64,000 nt of DNA. Origin: Promerops cafer. Taxonomy: Eukaryota; Chordata; Aves; Passeriformes; Nectariniidae. Where the stretch lies: NCBI GenBank assembly GCA_013398275.1, contig VZSE01010018.1:1805256-1869255 (forward strand), read 5' to 3'. Below are positions 25,791 through 36,168 of the stretch, in pieces. The position numbers and the translations under genes are program-made. Numbering within the stretch: position 1 is the stretch's first letter; every line of letters starts with the position of its first letter. The notes beneath the pieces are model-generated. The model did no database searches, was not told the DNA's origin, and saw only the letters and a list, made by a program, of their open reading frames with translations.

Positions 25791-26676
25791 TCCCCAAGCC
25801 AACTCTTTTTTTCAAGTGATGAGAACTGGTGAGTGATCTATCTTTATCTTGACCTGTAAACTTTTGCATCCTATTTTCTCCCTCTTGACTCCTCCAAGAC
25901 CAGTTTTGTTAGAAAGGTGAGGTAAATTCTGAGAATGGCATTCAGTATTTTAAAACTTTAAATTTTAAACACTAGTAGGTATCTGTGCCTTTTCCATATG
26001 TTGGGCAGCCACCACACAGGACTCATGGTCCCCCCATCCTGGAAGGCCAGGGGCACTGAGTTTTTTAACACTGAACACAGACCACCAAACCCTACTGTGA
26101 TTGCTGGCTTGTAAGGTGCAATGCATGTGTTATTTACTAATGGATGGAAGTTTTCTGTGTTTTAGGGAAGGTGGTGGAACTTCCCTGTGTAACAACAGGT
26201 CAGAGGTACCTGTCAGCAGCTGTCCTTCATTCTCTTGCTGCTTTCATCAGTGGCCCCAGTAGCCCAGACTGACATTGCCTCCCTGAGAGAATTCACATGC
26301 TCTGAGAGGGCTGCCATGTTGCTTTTGACATCTTGTTCTTAGTGTTTAGACATCTTGAGCTTAAAGGACTTCCTAACTTTGAGTTTTATTTCAAATACAG
26401 TGTTTGTTTTCTGTATTTGAGGAGAATTAACCTGGGGTTACAAAGTTGGCAAATAAATGGAGTTACAGCTGGGTAGCATGGGCTTTGCACTTGGCTGCTG
26501 TGATGTGCTGAAAGATTACTCAAAATATGCACCATTAGAGGTAGACTCTCAAGTTCAGTGTAGATTAAGAAATTCCAAGTGTGTCCTAGGTGCATATTTT
26601 TAATACAACAAAAATCCTCCTTGATGCAGATGGGTGTGTTCAGTCCTCTGCACAGCAAGGCTACCTCCTCATTAAT
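25791..26676. other. Unique DNA
   Basis: No gene or transposon recognised. Confidence 0.45.
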
Positions 26677-26715
26677 AAAGAGGCAAATACAATGGAAAAT
26701 TGTATTTGCCTCTTT
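26677..26715. repeat. Perfect 17-bp inverted repeat with 5-base loop
   Basis: Left arm AAAGAGGCAAATACAAT (26677-26693), loop GGAAA, right arm ATTGTATTTGCCTCTTT (26699-26715). The arms are exact reverse complements and stop abruptly at both ends. An RNA from either strand would form a 17-bp stem. Too short for a standard pre-miRNA. Confidence 0.98.
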
Positions 26716-28179
26716 GTCTCTGGGTCCTGGTAATTCAAATATTCAACAGTGTCATAGCATTCCCAACCTTCAGATAGAGCCACTTACTCTATGTTGAGAT
26801 GAAAGAACATGTGGAAGTAGATCCATCATATAGTATGGGGTTGCTTCAGAACTTGTATCCAATGATAAAGCCCAGTATTTGCGCTTGGAAATGAACATTT
26901 ATTGAGGTTTGCTTATTGCATGTGCAATAAAAAGAAGAAAAACTATGTTAAAATCAGCAATTTAGTTCAGCTAACTTAGTTACAGCCACAGCTTATGGTA
27001 GGCTGTGAACATAATACAGGTCAAATACAGCTCATGTAGCGTCACCCAGAGTATCCTGTTCCCAAATAAATTGAAGACAGTAAGTGAAATTAGGTTTATG
27101 GTGAGTGGGGTACTGGAAGGTAGAAGTGCTTACAGCACCAGAGCCACTGTGGAGAAATAGACTCTTAATCATGTGTTTACATGCTTCTACAATCAGTTTA
27201 ATTAAATTACTGTCACAAGCGTATCATTCAATTTTAGCTCTTTAGGAGGACTAAGTACAGCCTGAGGAAAGGATAAATTCTGAATAAGAAGATGCAACCA
27301 AGTAGGAAATTAGGGTTAACATAACCCTAAGATAAGTTTCTTTAAGAGGTAAATGAAGATGAGTTTTTCTCTAGAACAGAACATGCTTTTAAGTGACAAA
27401 GACTTTAGGCAAACATTTTTTATGCATTTTTAAAATAGATCCATGAAAAAAAATCCTCAGTGTGAGTCCTCAGTGACACTTAAAAGGCTCAGTCATTTTT
27501 ACATCCATTAATTTAAATAATAAATGAAGAAAAATATTAAAAATTAGGAAGATTCCCCAAATAATATACTAAACACTGCATGCAGAGAGGTTATGAATCT
27601 ACCCCAAAATAACACACCTTTACCTATTTTATTAATCAAATTTTTAAAAGCATAGGCTCTGTATTTATTGTGTGTAGCCCAAAAAAATTTCCTGGAAAAT
27701 CTGAATTAAAAAATGGGATAAAAAACACTATCACTATTCCCATGTAAGATAGATTGGCTGAGTATTGCCATGAGAGATATAATAGTGTAAATCCTTCAGT
27801 GAAGGATTTTAATCTGTGTTTCTCTATTGGTGCTCTAATACCAGAGTAGTTTACAGCTAAATTGGCTAGGCCCTGGACAATGAATTTCCAAGTTTTTAGC
27901 ACTTCTTCTGATCCACATATTAAATCATAACTAACTTTTCTTACTGAAACTTTTTTACAGACCTAGTATTTTACATCAGCCCACTACCATTCTTGTGTTG
28001 CCCCAAATTTAAGTACTAATCTTGAAGGGTACTTTTTTTACCTTTTAAGCTGTTGTTGCTTTTCCACAGAAGGATACAAGCTCAAGCCTGGAAAGCTCTA
28101 TTTCATCATCAGGGCATTTGGGATTGTTAGAGTTACTAAAATGAAAAAGATCAGGTCAATATTTGTATCAGGCCCCCTT
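26716..28179. other. Unique AT-rich DNA
   Basis: Contains a 10-bp perfect palindrome at 27789-27809 (AAATCCTTCA, one G, TGAAGGATTT). No gene or transposon recognised. Confidence 0.5.
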
Positions 28180-28640
28180 ATGAAAGCAAAATGTTTGACA
28201 TCTGCATCGTATTAAGGCAGTCCAGTTAATGGGAGCTCCTGCAGTGTGCAAGTGAGCTGCAGGTTTCTGGCAGTTCTGCAAGTCAGACTACCTGCTTATT
28301 TAGGATCTAAAATTTCAGTTCTGTGGTAATTTTGGGAGTGAAGCCAATAGCAGGGCCGGAGTTTAAACATCGATGTCAGAGCCTGAGTGTTGTTCGAAAA
28401 TTTGGGCCATAATTCAGAAGCGAGAAGATGTAGCAAGTAAATACACCAAATATCATCATAATTAATACTGTTGACATAGCACAGTATATTCTGGGAATTT
28501 ATAAGAGCTTGAATAAAGGGCTGAGGCTAATAGCACTACATGCAATGAAAATGCAGATCATTTGTAAAGAAAACAGCAATTGAAATTATAGAAGGGGGTA
28601 GAAGACTGATGTGACTGATGCTTTTCTAGAATAAGAAACC
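28180..28640. other. Candidate conserved noncoding element (cluster member 1)
   Basis: Repeat-free, with several intact CpG-containing words that are unusual in this CpG-poor window: GTTTAAAC-ATCGAT (28361-28374) and TTCGAA (28393-28398). Homeodomain or SOX-like words follow: CATAATTAATAC near 28456, AAAACAGCAATTGAAATTA near 28568. An 8-bp inverted repeat AGAATAAG...CTTATTCT lies at about 28629-28648. No open frame of note. Best read as an enhancer-type element. Confidence 0.45.
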
Positions 28641-29099
28641 TTATTCTGAATATAGATGTATTTTAAAACTATTGCCAAATTTTATTTTATGCCAGATATA
28701 ACAAATCAGATAATCTTTTTTTGCTGAAATTTCTTAATTTATACTGTTGCTTCCTCTGCTAGAATGAGTTAAAAAAATTCAGTACAGTAAAGATTATAAA
28801 ATAAGACAAAAATCTGCCCATGTTTAGACGTATGTGATTTCATTTTTTTTCAATAGAGCACTTGAAATTTGTCAGGTTCATTGCTACAAACAAGAAACAT
28901 ATTCATTTTTCTTTCTCAGTGAACACAGAACACAAAATTAGATATTTTCTTTAGGAAACCTGCCTCAAATTCTTCCATGAATACTTGAAGTTTTCTGATA
29001 TTATACTCTAACAAAAGATTCAAATTAGCACTAATGTACTTGACGTTATGGAGTGGAGTTCTTGAATAGAGGCCATGCTAAGTTTTTTAAAAGGGTCTT
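28641..29099. other. Unique AT-rich DNA between candidate elements
   Basis: No repeat or gene recognised. Confidence 0.45.
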
Positions 29100-29400
29100 A
29101 CCTTAAAAATTATATCACCATTCTGCTCTCTAAAGGCTTCCCTTTTAGCAGTGAAGCTTATTTTTGTGCTGTATGATGTCATAGCCCAGACATTTATGCT
29201 AAAGGGGAAAACTAATAATTAGCTCACGGATTTCCAGTTGCTGAAGTTTGAATTTTAGGTAAAGACAAACACAAAGAAGGTTATTGTTGATAGCTTTTTG
29301 TTTTGACAGAGACAGTAACAGTGGTCTGGGTGGAGAAACATGTTTTAGTTAATATTGCTGCATTTATTTTTTTTAGTGCATCTTTTTTTTAAAATCTACT
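29100..29400. other. Candidate conserved noncoding element (cluster member 2)
   Basis: Holds a CRE-like TGATGTCA (29174-29181), the homeodomain-rich word CTAATAATTAGCTCA near 29212-29226, a forkhead-like GACAAACACAAAG and a SOX-like TTATTGTT near 29281. Repeat-free and without coding potential. Confidence 0.42.
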
Positions 29401-30239
29401 TTAGAGAATCAGAAGCAATTTATTGAGCTTATTTTAAAATATAATTTCAATATTGCTATTTGAATTCATAATAATACCTTATAAAATATCGATCAGCTTT
29501 TAAATACATTTTTTATAATGTAATATACAATATAATTTCTGTCACTACAAAAATGTTACTGCATGACTGCATTGAAGGGCTGTAATTCAAAGAAATGTAT
29601 AGTATACAAATGTAAATTAAAAAAACCCTTCTTTTTTGTTCTTTTGAGGAGCACTGAATAGAATATTGTGTGAAAAATGATATACAACCAGGCCTGACAA
29701 ACACAGCCATTGCATTAAAATTTTCCTTGTAAAAATTAATTTTTTTCACCTTTCTATCTGAAGTATTATCTTTATCAAATGTAGGAAGATGTAGGGGAAA
29801 GCAGGCATCTGTAGATATTGTTATCTGGCTGTTATAAGGAAATTTGGGCTGGTTTGAGTGGCAGATACCTAAGAAACATTTAAGAAATTATTCTACTAAA
29901 AGCATAAAAGGGACAAGGTTACAGTATGCATAATGTGTTTATTTATATGAAATTATTATACAAATCAAGGTGCACTATGTTTGCAACTCTGCCTGAATTA
30001 TCTTTCCTCTAGTGATTTGTTTTTTTTCTTTAAGAACAATGGAATCTGAAAGTCACTCAGATATATTTTCTCAGATTTGGAAAACATGCAGTTCTAATAA
30101 GTTGGGTTAAAAACACCTCTCGTAACATAGAACACCAGCTTTCCTGCGAAAGGTATTGTTCCCTAATTCAAAGTAGGCATTAGAACAGGAAATCAAGATT
30201 TTTAAAATATCAACTGGAATTTCTATTCCTTTCTGATAC
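29401..30239. other. AT-rich spacer inside the element cluster
   Basis: Very AT-rich. 29880-30010 contains ATGCATAATGTGTTTATT-like words and may be a further weak element. No gene recognised. Confidence 0.4.
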
Positions 30240-30960
30240 ATCAGTATTTTTGTGCGCTCCTAGATGAATATGTCCTAAGCATTCTTAAAGTGATAATGGT
30301 CTCTAATGCAAAGGCAAAACTTGCAGAACATTGGGCACCAAGTGGAAAAGGATTTTATTTCAGCTACCAGTGGCTGATTACTAATAACACAGACTTACTT
30401 TGCCTTCGTGATCAGAATACTTACATGCTTTTGTAAGCCGTCTACCCAGAATTTATAAATAGGAAAGAAAATAACCCTCGAAAGCCAAACAACTTCTCCT
30501 CCTTGTCGCCATATGCTGCATCTTTTCCCTCTAGGTTTTGTGTACTCTGTGTGCTGAAGAATGGTGTCTTTTCTTTTCATGTTGCTCTGTCGGCGGTCAT
30601 AACAGCTATTCTCTTCATGAATATGTAAATCCCATGCATAAAATCAGAAAAATTAGCATGGCGATTCCCACTATAGAATGTGCCCAATTATGTCTGCTAA
30701 TACGTGGATAGTGATGATTTAATCTTTGGACTATATGAGCGGATTCAGGTACAGTTACAAGAGCTGCAGTAATTACAGAGGACCCAAACACAGAAGCTGG
30801 GTGTGTGCACATGCTGGGGGATCATTGGGCTTTAATAGGAACTGGGCATCTGATGCCTGGCTATGATGGAGTGCTCGCAGATTCATTTACAGGCGCTTTC
30901 TCTGATGGGTAGTGACAAGGGAGAAAAATGCCCTAGGTCTGCAATACCCTTCCGTTACTA
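30240..30960. other. Candidate conserved noncoding element (cluster member 3)
   Basis: Long repeat-free block with scattered CpGs, TATGTAAATCCCATGCAT and GCTAAT words (POU/homeodomain-like, 30625-30665) and GCAGTAATTACAG near 30766-30778. A 65-codon - strand frame (30615-30812) encodes a hydrophobic C-terminus ending in IFLILCMGF, but an in-frame stop lies just upstream of its ATG and there is no sign of flanking coding exons. I favour regulatory DNA; a micropeptide is the alternative. Confidence 0.48.
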
Positions 30961-31480
30961 ACTGACACTCATTTGCATTTGAATTTTTTTTTCCTCTTTT
31001 TTAGTTCCTACTGAATGCTTGCAATTAGAACGGAACGAATAAAAGTTTGGATAAATAAAGGGAGAAAAATGGTGACCGCATTTGCTAGGCGTCCTTAACT
31101 CACTTGGTTTATCAGCAATGGGTGTTGGAGGGGGGAGGAAGGACATGCAGAAAACAAAACCAAAAAGGCACCACCAGCAATTGATGCATTTTTGTATTTA
31201 AATAAGCAGGCGTGCTCATGCATATTTATATGACGTGCATGCCTATGCGCCGCTCTGAGCAGTGGCTCTGCGGCTCGGCTGCAGTAATTAGGCTGATGTA
31301 ATTATAGCAAAACAAAGCAAGCTTAGGCTGATGGTGGGGTTTTTTTTCCATACAGTGGGAACATTTAAGACATATGCATATTCCAGCGTACAAAAAATGA
31401 ACCTGCACCGCTGTCGGAGGCTAGGAGGACAGTGTGGCCAGTGCACCTATTGTGTCACTGCTGTAGAAAGCAGCTTAGCG
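30961..31480. other. Candidate conserved noncoding element (cluster member 4)
   Basis: The strongest core is 31170-31330. It has ATGCATATTTATATGACGTG (CRE half-site with octamer-like word), GCATGC and two TAATTA cores 16 bases apart (CAGTAATTAGG, TGTAATTATAG). CpGs are retained (GCGCCG, GCGGCTCGG near 31247-31278). Free of transposon text. Confidence 0.5.
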
Positions 31481-31550
31481 ATTGGCCACTGTCTGCAGCA
31501 CATAATACTGACTGGTTATAAAGGACTTGTCTAGGGGAAAGCCTGTAGGT
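31481..31550 (+). promoter_or_regulatory. Candidate TATA + inverted CCAAT promoter
   Basis: Inverted CCAAT (ATTGG, 31481-31485, in GCGATTGGCCACT) lies 31 bases before a TATAAA (31517-31522, in GGTTATAAAGGAC). A start would be expected near 31547-31553. No downstream coding exon is seen, so the product, if any, would be a noncoding RNA. TATA words are common in AT-rich DNA; it is the pairing inside a repeat-free block that makes it notable. Confidence 0.3.
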
Positions 31551-31628
31551 ACTCCATTGTCTGGCAAAGTTGATATGACTGCATTCTTTTTGCAGGGGGT
31601 CAGACAGCTGAACTGTAAAAGCTGCACA

Positions 31629-31682
31629 GATTTTTTTTTTTTTTTGTCTTCTTCCTCTGTCTCTCTGTCTCTGTCTCTTCCA
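31629..31682 (+). repeat. Polypyrimidine tract (T15 then TC/TCTG-rich)
   Basis: A T15 run is followed by CTTCTTCCTC and (TCTCTG)-like units. Nearly all pyrimidine on +. Confidence 0.85.
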
Positions 31683-31901
31683 TACAGCATTTTTCTTTCA
31701 TGCCCTGTCTCAGTTTGCATAGTTAAAGAGAATGCTAATTAAGATCCCTTGCCTTAACCTGAAAATAATGACTTGGATGTAAATAGAAAACTGGCGATAG
31801 TTTAAAATATTCTTGCGTAGCACCAAGATATCAGTTACCGTTCTAGGGGAAAAAAGGAAGAAATATTTTTTTTTGTAATCAAGGTAAACAAAGAAGAGTT
31901 G

Positions 31902-31963
31902 TTGCTTCTCTTTCTTCCTTTCTTTCATTCTTTCCTTTTTTTCCTTTTTTCTATTTTTTTTTA
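31902..31963 (+). repeat. Polypyrimidine tract (TTCC/TTTC-rich)
   Basis: CTTCTCTTTCTTCC followed by TTTCTTTC, TTCCTTTTTT and T8. With the tract at 31.63 kb it brackets a 220-base segment. Such tracts can form triplex DNA or serve as splice-acceptor pyrimidine runs. Confidence 0.85.
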
Positions 31964-31979
31964 AACCGATGTTGCTATA

Positions 31980-32640
31980 CTATTGCAAGTCAGATAATAT
32001 TTTATTTCAGAAGGCGTGCTAGCTACATAATTTAAAAGTCCACAAATCAGTTGCAATTTAGTGCTTATTAATCCTTCTTAGGATGTAATTCGGTGAAAGA
32101 ACTGCTTTAAAAAAAATTCTTTTCTGTATTATAGACGGATCTAACAACGCAGTCTGGGCTCCGTGCCAAAGGCTGGTATTTCACAGCAGCGACCGCCTTA
32201 CAGATGAGCTGTGGGAAGCAGGAGGGAGACTCTCTTAGGGTGCCACTACTATGGAGACACAGCTGGGCTGAACAAGATTTGCTTCAAACGACAACAAGAG
32301 AGACAGAAAGAGTCTGGTTCGACCGCTGCCCAAGCAGGCAGTAACCAGAAGAGCTAGCAGCCAATCCGGCCATGCTGCACTGTTCGAAACCAGCTCTACA
32401 TCCCAGCCAATCAGTGACATCACTGGTGAGAAACTCATTTACATCATGCAGTAATGAACTTTGTTTAACGTAGCCTTTTTTCTTTCCTTTTTTTTTTTTC
32501 CTCACAGAGATTAGGTCCTCCATTAATTATTCTGCCAGCATAATTTGAATCGCTATGCAAAATGATGGCTACAATTTCTTGATTTTTTTTTTAACTGTGT
32601 GCTGTCTCTGCAGGTAACCATGGGCATTGTTCCATTTTTT
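31980..32640. other. Candidate conserved element with promoter- and exon-like signals (cluster member 5)
   Basis: Repeat-free. 32120-32440 retains many CpGs. A good + strand acceptor (TTCTTTTCTGTATTATAG, ending 32134) and a donor-like CACTG/GTGAGA (after 32424) bracket about 290 bases. An open frame from 32135 ends at a TAA at 32342 and has no recognisable domain, so any exon would be noncoding or untranslated. Two CCAAT boxes and a CRE-like TGACATCA lie near its right end. Octamer-like ATGCAAAATGATGG near 32555-32568. Confidence 0.45.
32361..32423 (+). promoter_or_regulatory. Paired CCAAT boxes with CRE-like site
   Basis: CCAAT at 32361-32365 (GCAGCCAATCCGG) and 32407-32411 (CAGCCAATCAGTGACATCAC), 46 bases apart and in the same orientation. 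TGACATCA follows the second directly. Two CCAAT boxes at this spacing plus an adjoining ATF/CREB-like site are typical of NF-Y-dependent promoters. No TATA box is seen just downstream. Confidence 0.38.
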
Positions 32641-33789
32641 TTTTTCTGTTGGCCCCATAAAAACATTTAAAAGTGTCTTTAATTGTTAATATTGTGCATA
32701 TATTTTGCTTTCATGTATGTTTGTCTCCTTGTAGTCCTTACCTAATGTGGTACTGCTTCCTCCAGTTATAGCCTGAGATTACCTTTAACTGTCTTGAAAG
32801 GTAAAAAGGGTGTTGCTGCAGCATTGAGTTTGCATCTTTAGCTGCCATCACGGTCTAAGTACTTATTCTAACGCTTCAGAAATCATTTCGCTGTGGCCGT
32901 TTTACATATCTGTCTTTCTTGAAAGGTTCTTACGTGCATCTGTTACAACTGAGTAAAGTTCAGTACTGTTATATTTCATTCTTCACCACTTTCAGTCAAG
33001 ATGTCATTTTATTAATGAATAGAACTGAGATCATTTCTGAACAAATTTCACCCCCTTCCTTCCACCTCGACACAATGCACCTGATTTGCATCCATTTACC
33101 AGAATAACTGAATACAAGAGCCAGTATGAAAGGAAGTCAAGGGAGAGCTTGCATACTGCTTCAGGGTATGTTGCAGCAAAGCGAAATATAGAATTTTTGT
33201 TTAGAATGTGCTTAATCTACACAGAAAAGATTGGATCTTAGGTTGAAAATACTCTTATCTAGCCAGCTTTTCATATTAGGAAATAGGTTTGGTGTGGGGG
33301 GTTTGGATGTTTGGTGTTTTTTTTAATAATAAACGTGCACATTTTGAGATGTGTTCAATTATAAGTGGAAAACATTTGGGCAAGCCAACATTGTGTTGAA
33401 CATTTGGATTTAGTTCTCTGTGGGTAAAGTAATTTGTTGTGCGAACAATTTAAAACCAGCCCAGGATATTGTGGAATGGAGAGATTTCAGACTGCATAAT
33501 CTAATGAGGCAAGGTTTTGCTCTTCAGTATTCTAATAGCTGAAACAGAATCAGATATGAGACAAATTCAATATTGTGTTATTAAATTAAAGCTATATCTG
33601 TTGCTAGTGGGCTTCAAGAGGTCAAGTCTTTCGTAGAGCAAAATTTTATTTAAAGAAGTAGCCTGAAATAGAATTTTTGTTACAACATGGTAACTTCCTC
33701 TCTCCTCACACACAATAATCTACAATTTGTTTACGGTGCTTCAGTTATATATTGATCCTTCTAGTCACTTTGAAAATACAGAGGATTTA
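32641..33789. other. Unique AT-rich DNA
   Basis: No gene or repeat recognised apart from short T runs. Confidence 0.45.
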
Positions 33790-33970
33790 AGCACTAAACC
33801 ATAGCTCTTTCAATGCATGATGCATTCCATCATCCCATCATCAGTATTCTGCGTGCGGCTGTCCTGATTCAGCCGCTGGCTCCCCTGCTGCAGATCCTGT
33901 AATTTGAATCATGCGTAATAATATATTATCCTACTGGGGGCCTTCTTTCAGTAGGAGAGTGGTTTTATAC
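33790..33970. other. Candidate conserved noncoding element (cluster member 6)
   Basis: Contains the near-palindrome CAATGCATGATGCATT (about 33813-33828), the tandem CATCATCCCATCATCAG, CpG-bearing GCGTGCGGC and AGCCGCTGG, and ATCATGCGTAATAATATATT. This mix of intact CpGs and AT-rich homeodomain words is unlike the surrounding sequence. Confidence 0.45.
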
Positions 33971-36164
33971 CTTCTGCTCTAAGAGAACTTTTGGCTTCTT
34001 GCCATCTCATAGCCATTATTCACAGAGGCAATCAAGATAGTCTTCCTTAAGGAATAACATCTGCACAACTGCATGTGCCAGAAATATGAAGCCTCCCCTC
34101 ATGTTATAAATTTGGTTTTCTTGGGAGGAGGAATATTTGAGAATACTGAAGCAGAAAAGCTGGACATTTACAGGAATTCATCAAAAGTGTATTGAATGTG
34201 CCATGTGCTGAAATCCAGGCTGTGAGGACATTTGGACTGGCTAAGGGAGGCAGAGGAGAAGAAAATAGAAGCTGGTGGCTATTCTGTGATTTTTGATAAT
34301 ATTTAATCCAGCTCATGTTTTTGACTTAGCTGATGATTAGTGCTGTATTAAAAATGTAACGTTTGCCTTGCTGACCAGGTAATTTTCACCAGGGATGGTG
34401 TCAGCTGGGACTGGAGCTGCATTTCCCAGGCTGAGAATCTAACCTGATTTGATGCATTCAACAGGATGCAGTGTCAGTAGTGAATGAAAAACAGATACCA
34501 AAAGGGACCAAGAGTGCGAAAAATATGAACACTTCATAACAAAGTAGCAAATCTCAGAAATGCAGAATCTGAAAACACGAATTGTGTTCATACAACATGA
34601 ATTGTACCTGTTGGTTAAAGCTCTGTAGGGTATCTAAAGGTGAGTGAAAGCAGCTGCTTAGGGCAGAGAAAGAGGAACCCCAGATCTATGCAAGTCTTTC
34701 AGCTATAGTGTGTGCACTGCTGCCATATGTAGCAGATACACCAGCACCAGGGCCTACAATTTTCTTTCATTCACATAAATGTCACCCCTAAAACACAAAC
34801 AAAATATCCTGAGATCCTATTTTTACAGATATTCTTTTTGTGTAAGCATATAGAGGCGTGATGTTTTCTGTCTTGTACAAATTGTTTGACCATTCCTGTT
34901 AAAGATAACAGATTTTTCATTCTTGATTTAGGGAAGACAGAGGGGAACTACTGGGGAGAGAAAGAAGCAAAATTTGATTTAGCATGTTTATCTCATCCTG
35001 AAGCCTACATATTTTTCATTGAACAACAGCAATACAACTGTAGCAAATAATTCTACCCAAGATGTGTTTATTTCAGTACTGTTGAGGTGTATATAGCAGG
35101 GGAGGATATTCTTGTTGTCATCACCTCTTGATTTACCTTCTGGAAGACAGAAATAAAGTCTGTAACCTGGCTGAAAACCATAAGTGCTAAAATTTGGGAA
35201 CTGAAGTTCTTCTGAGACTATAGGAATGATAGTTAAATAGGGCTCACCTGGTGGCTGACTTTTAAAGAATCTTCTTAGAGGGAAGACCCTCATCACCTGA
35301 ATAATCTATCATATTTAAAATACTGTACAAAAAGATCAGAATTTTTTAAATAAACAAGGGAAGTCCACAGTAATGTGGCTTAGAAATAAGATAAAATTGC
35401 AAATAAAGCAAACAGGTTGGTGACTGCAGCTTATTTCCTGACTCATTCCATCTGGAAGAGAGGAAGAGAGGTTCCTAGCCCATTGATGCTCCACTGAAGA
35501 ACATTCTCCATATAGTTACCATGAGTTCAAGAATAGGGATCAATAGGAAAAACAATACAAAAAATCATAATGATTTGATGAATCACAGGAAGACATCACC
35601 TTCATGACAGCTGAACTCTGACATGAGGAAACAGACTAAGCAGAAAATGGTCTTTGCCTATTTCCCTATTTAAAAGAGGAGTTATGTCATTCTGAATGAT
35701 GAGCCAGAAAATAACAGCCATGGGAAATTATGACATATTTCTTTTCTACTTCTATGAAATTGTGCTTGATTCTGTTCTTCGGTGGTAACATTTTGGCTTT
35801 CTGATAAAAGTCCTAACAAAAAGTCCATTCCACAGACTTCTTCTTTCAAAAGGCTATTATCTCAATAGCTGATGTTTCCAAGTAGGACATCTACATGAAG
35901 AGCGTATGGACACTTGAATTTGTTTTCAGCCATGGCTTAGTGTATAAGGAATCTAGTTTTTACAATTCAAGCTATACCATTTATAAGGAAAACAATGAGA
36001 CTGGACAGCAGAGGTGACACTAATAGTGAATTACTGCATGTAAATGTTTATGTAATATCTAATTTTTTTACGAGAAGGTTCCTCTTTTCTCAAATAGTCA
36101 ATATTTAAACAACTGTTTTCATTAAATCAAATTTTAGAATGAAGGGTGTCAATACTGGGAAAAC
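33971..36164. other. Unique AT-rich DNA, no supported gene
   Basis: The frame at 34988-35296 (-, 102 codons) shows no domain. No transposon recognised up to the LTR. Confidence 0.5.
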
Positions 36165-36168
36165 ACAC

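Noticed and set aside
35760..35785. TTGTGCTTGAT word resembling the start of miR-218
   Set aside because: The match stops after 11 bases and no hairpin partner is present.
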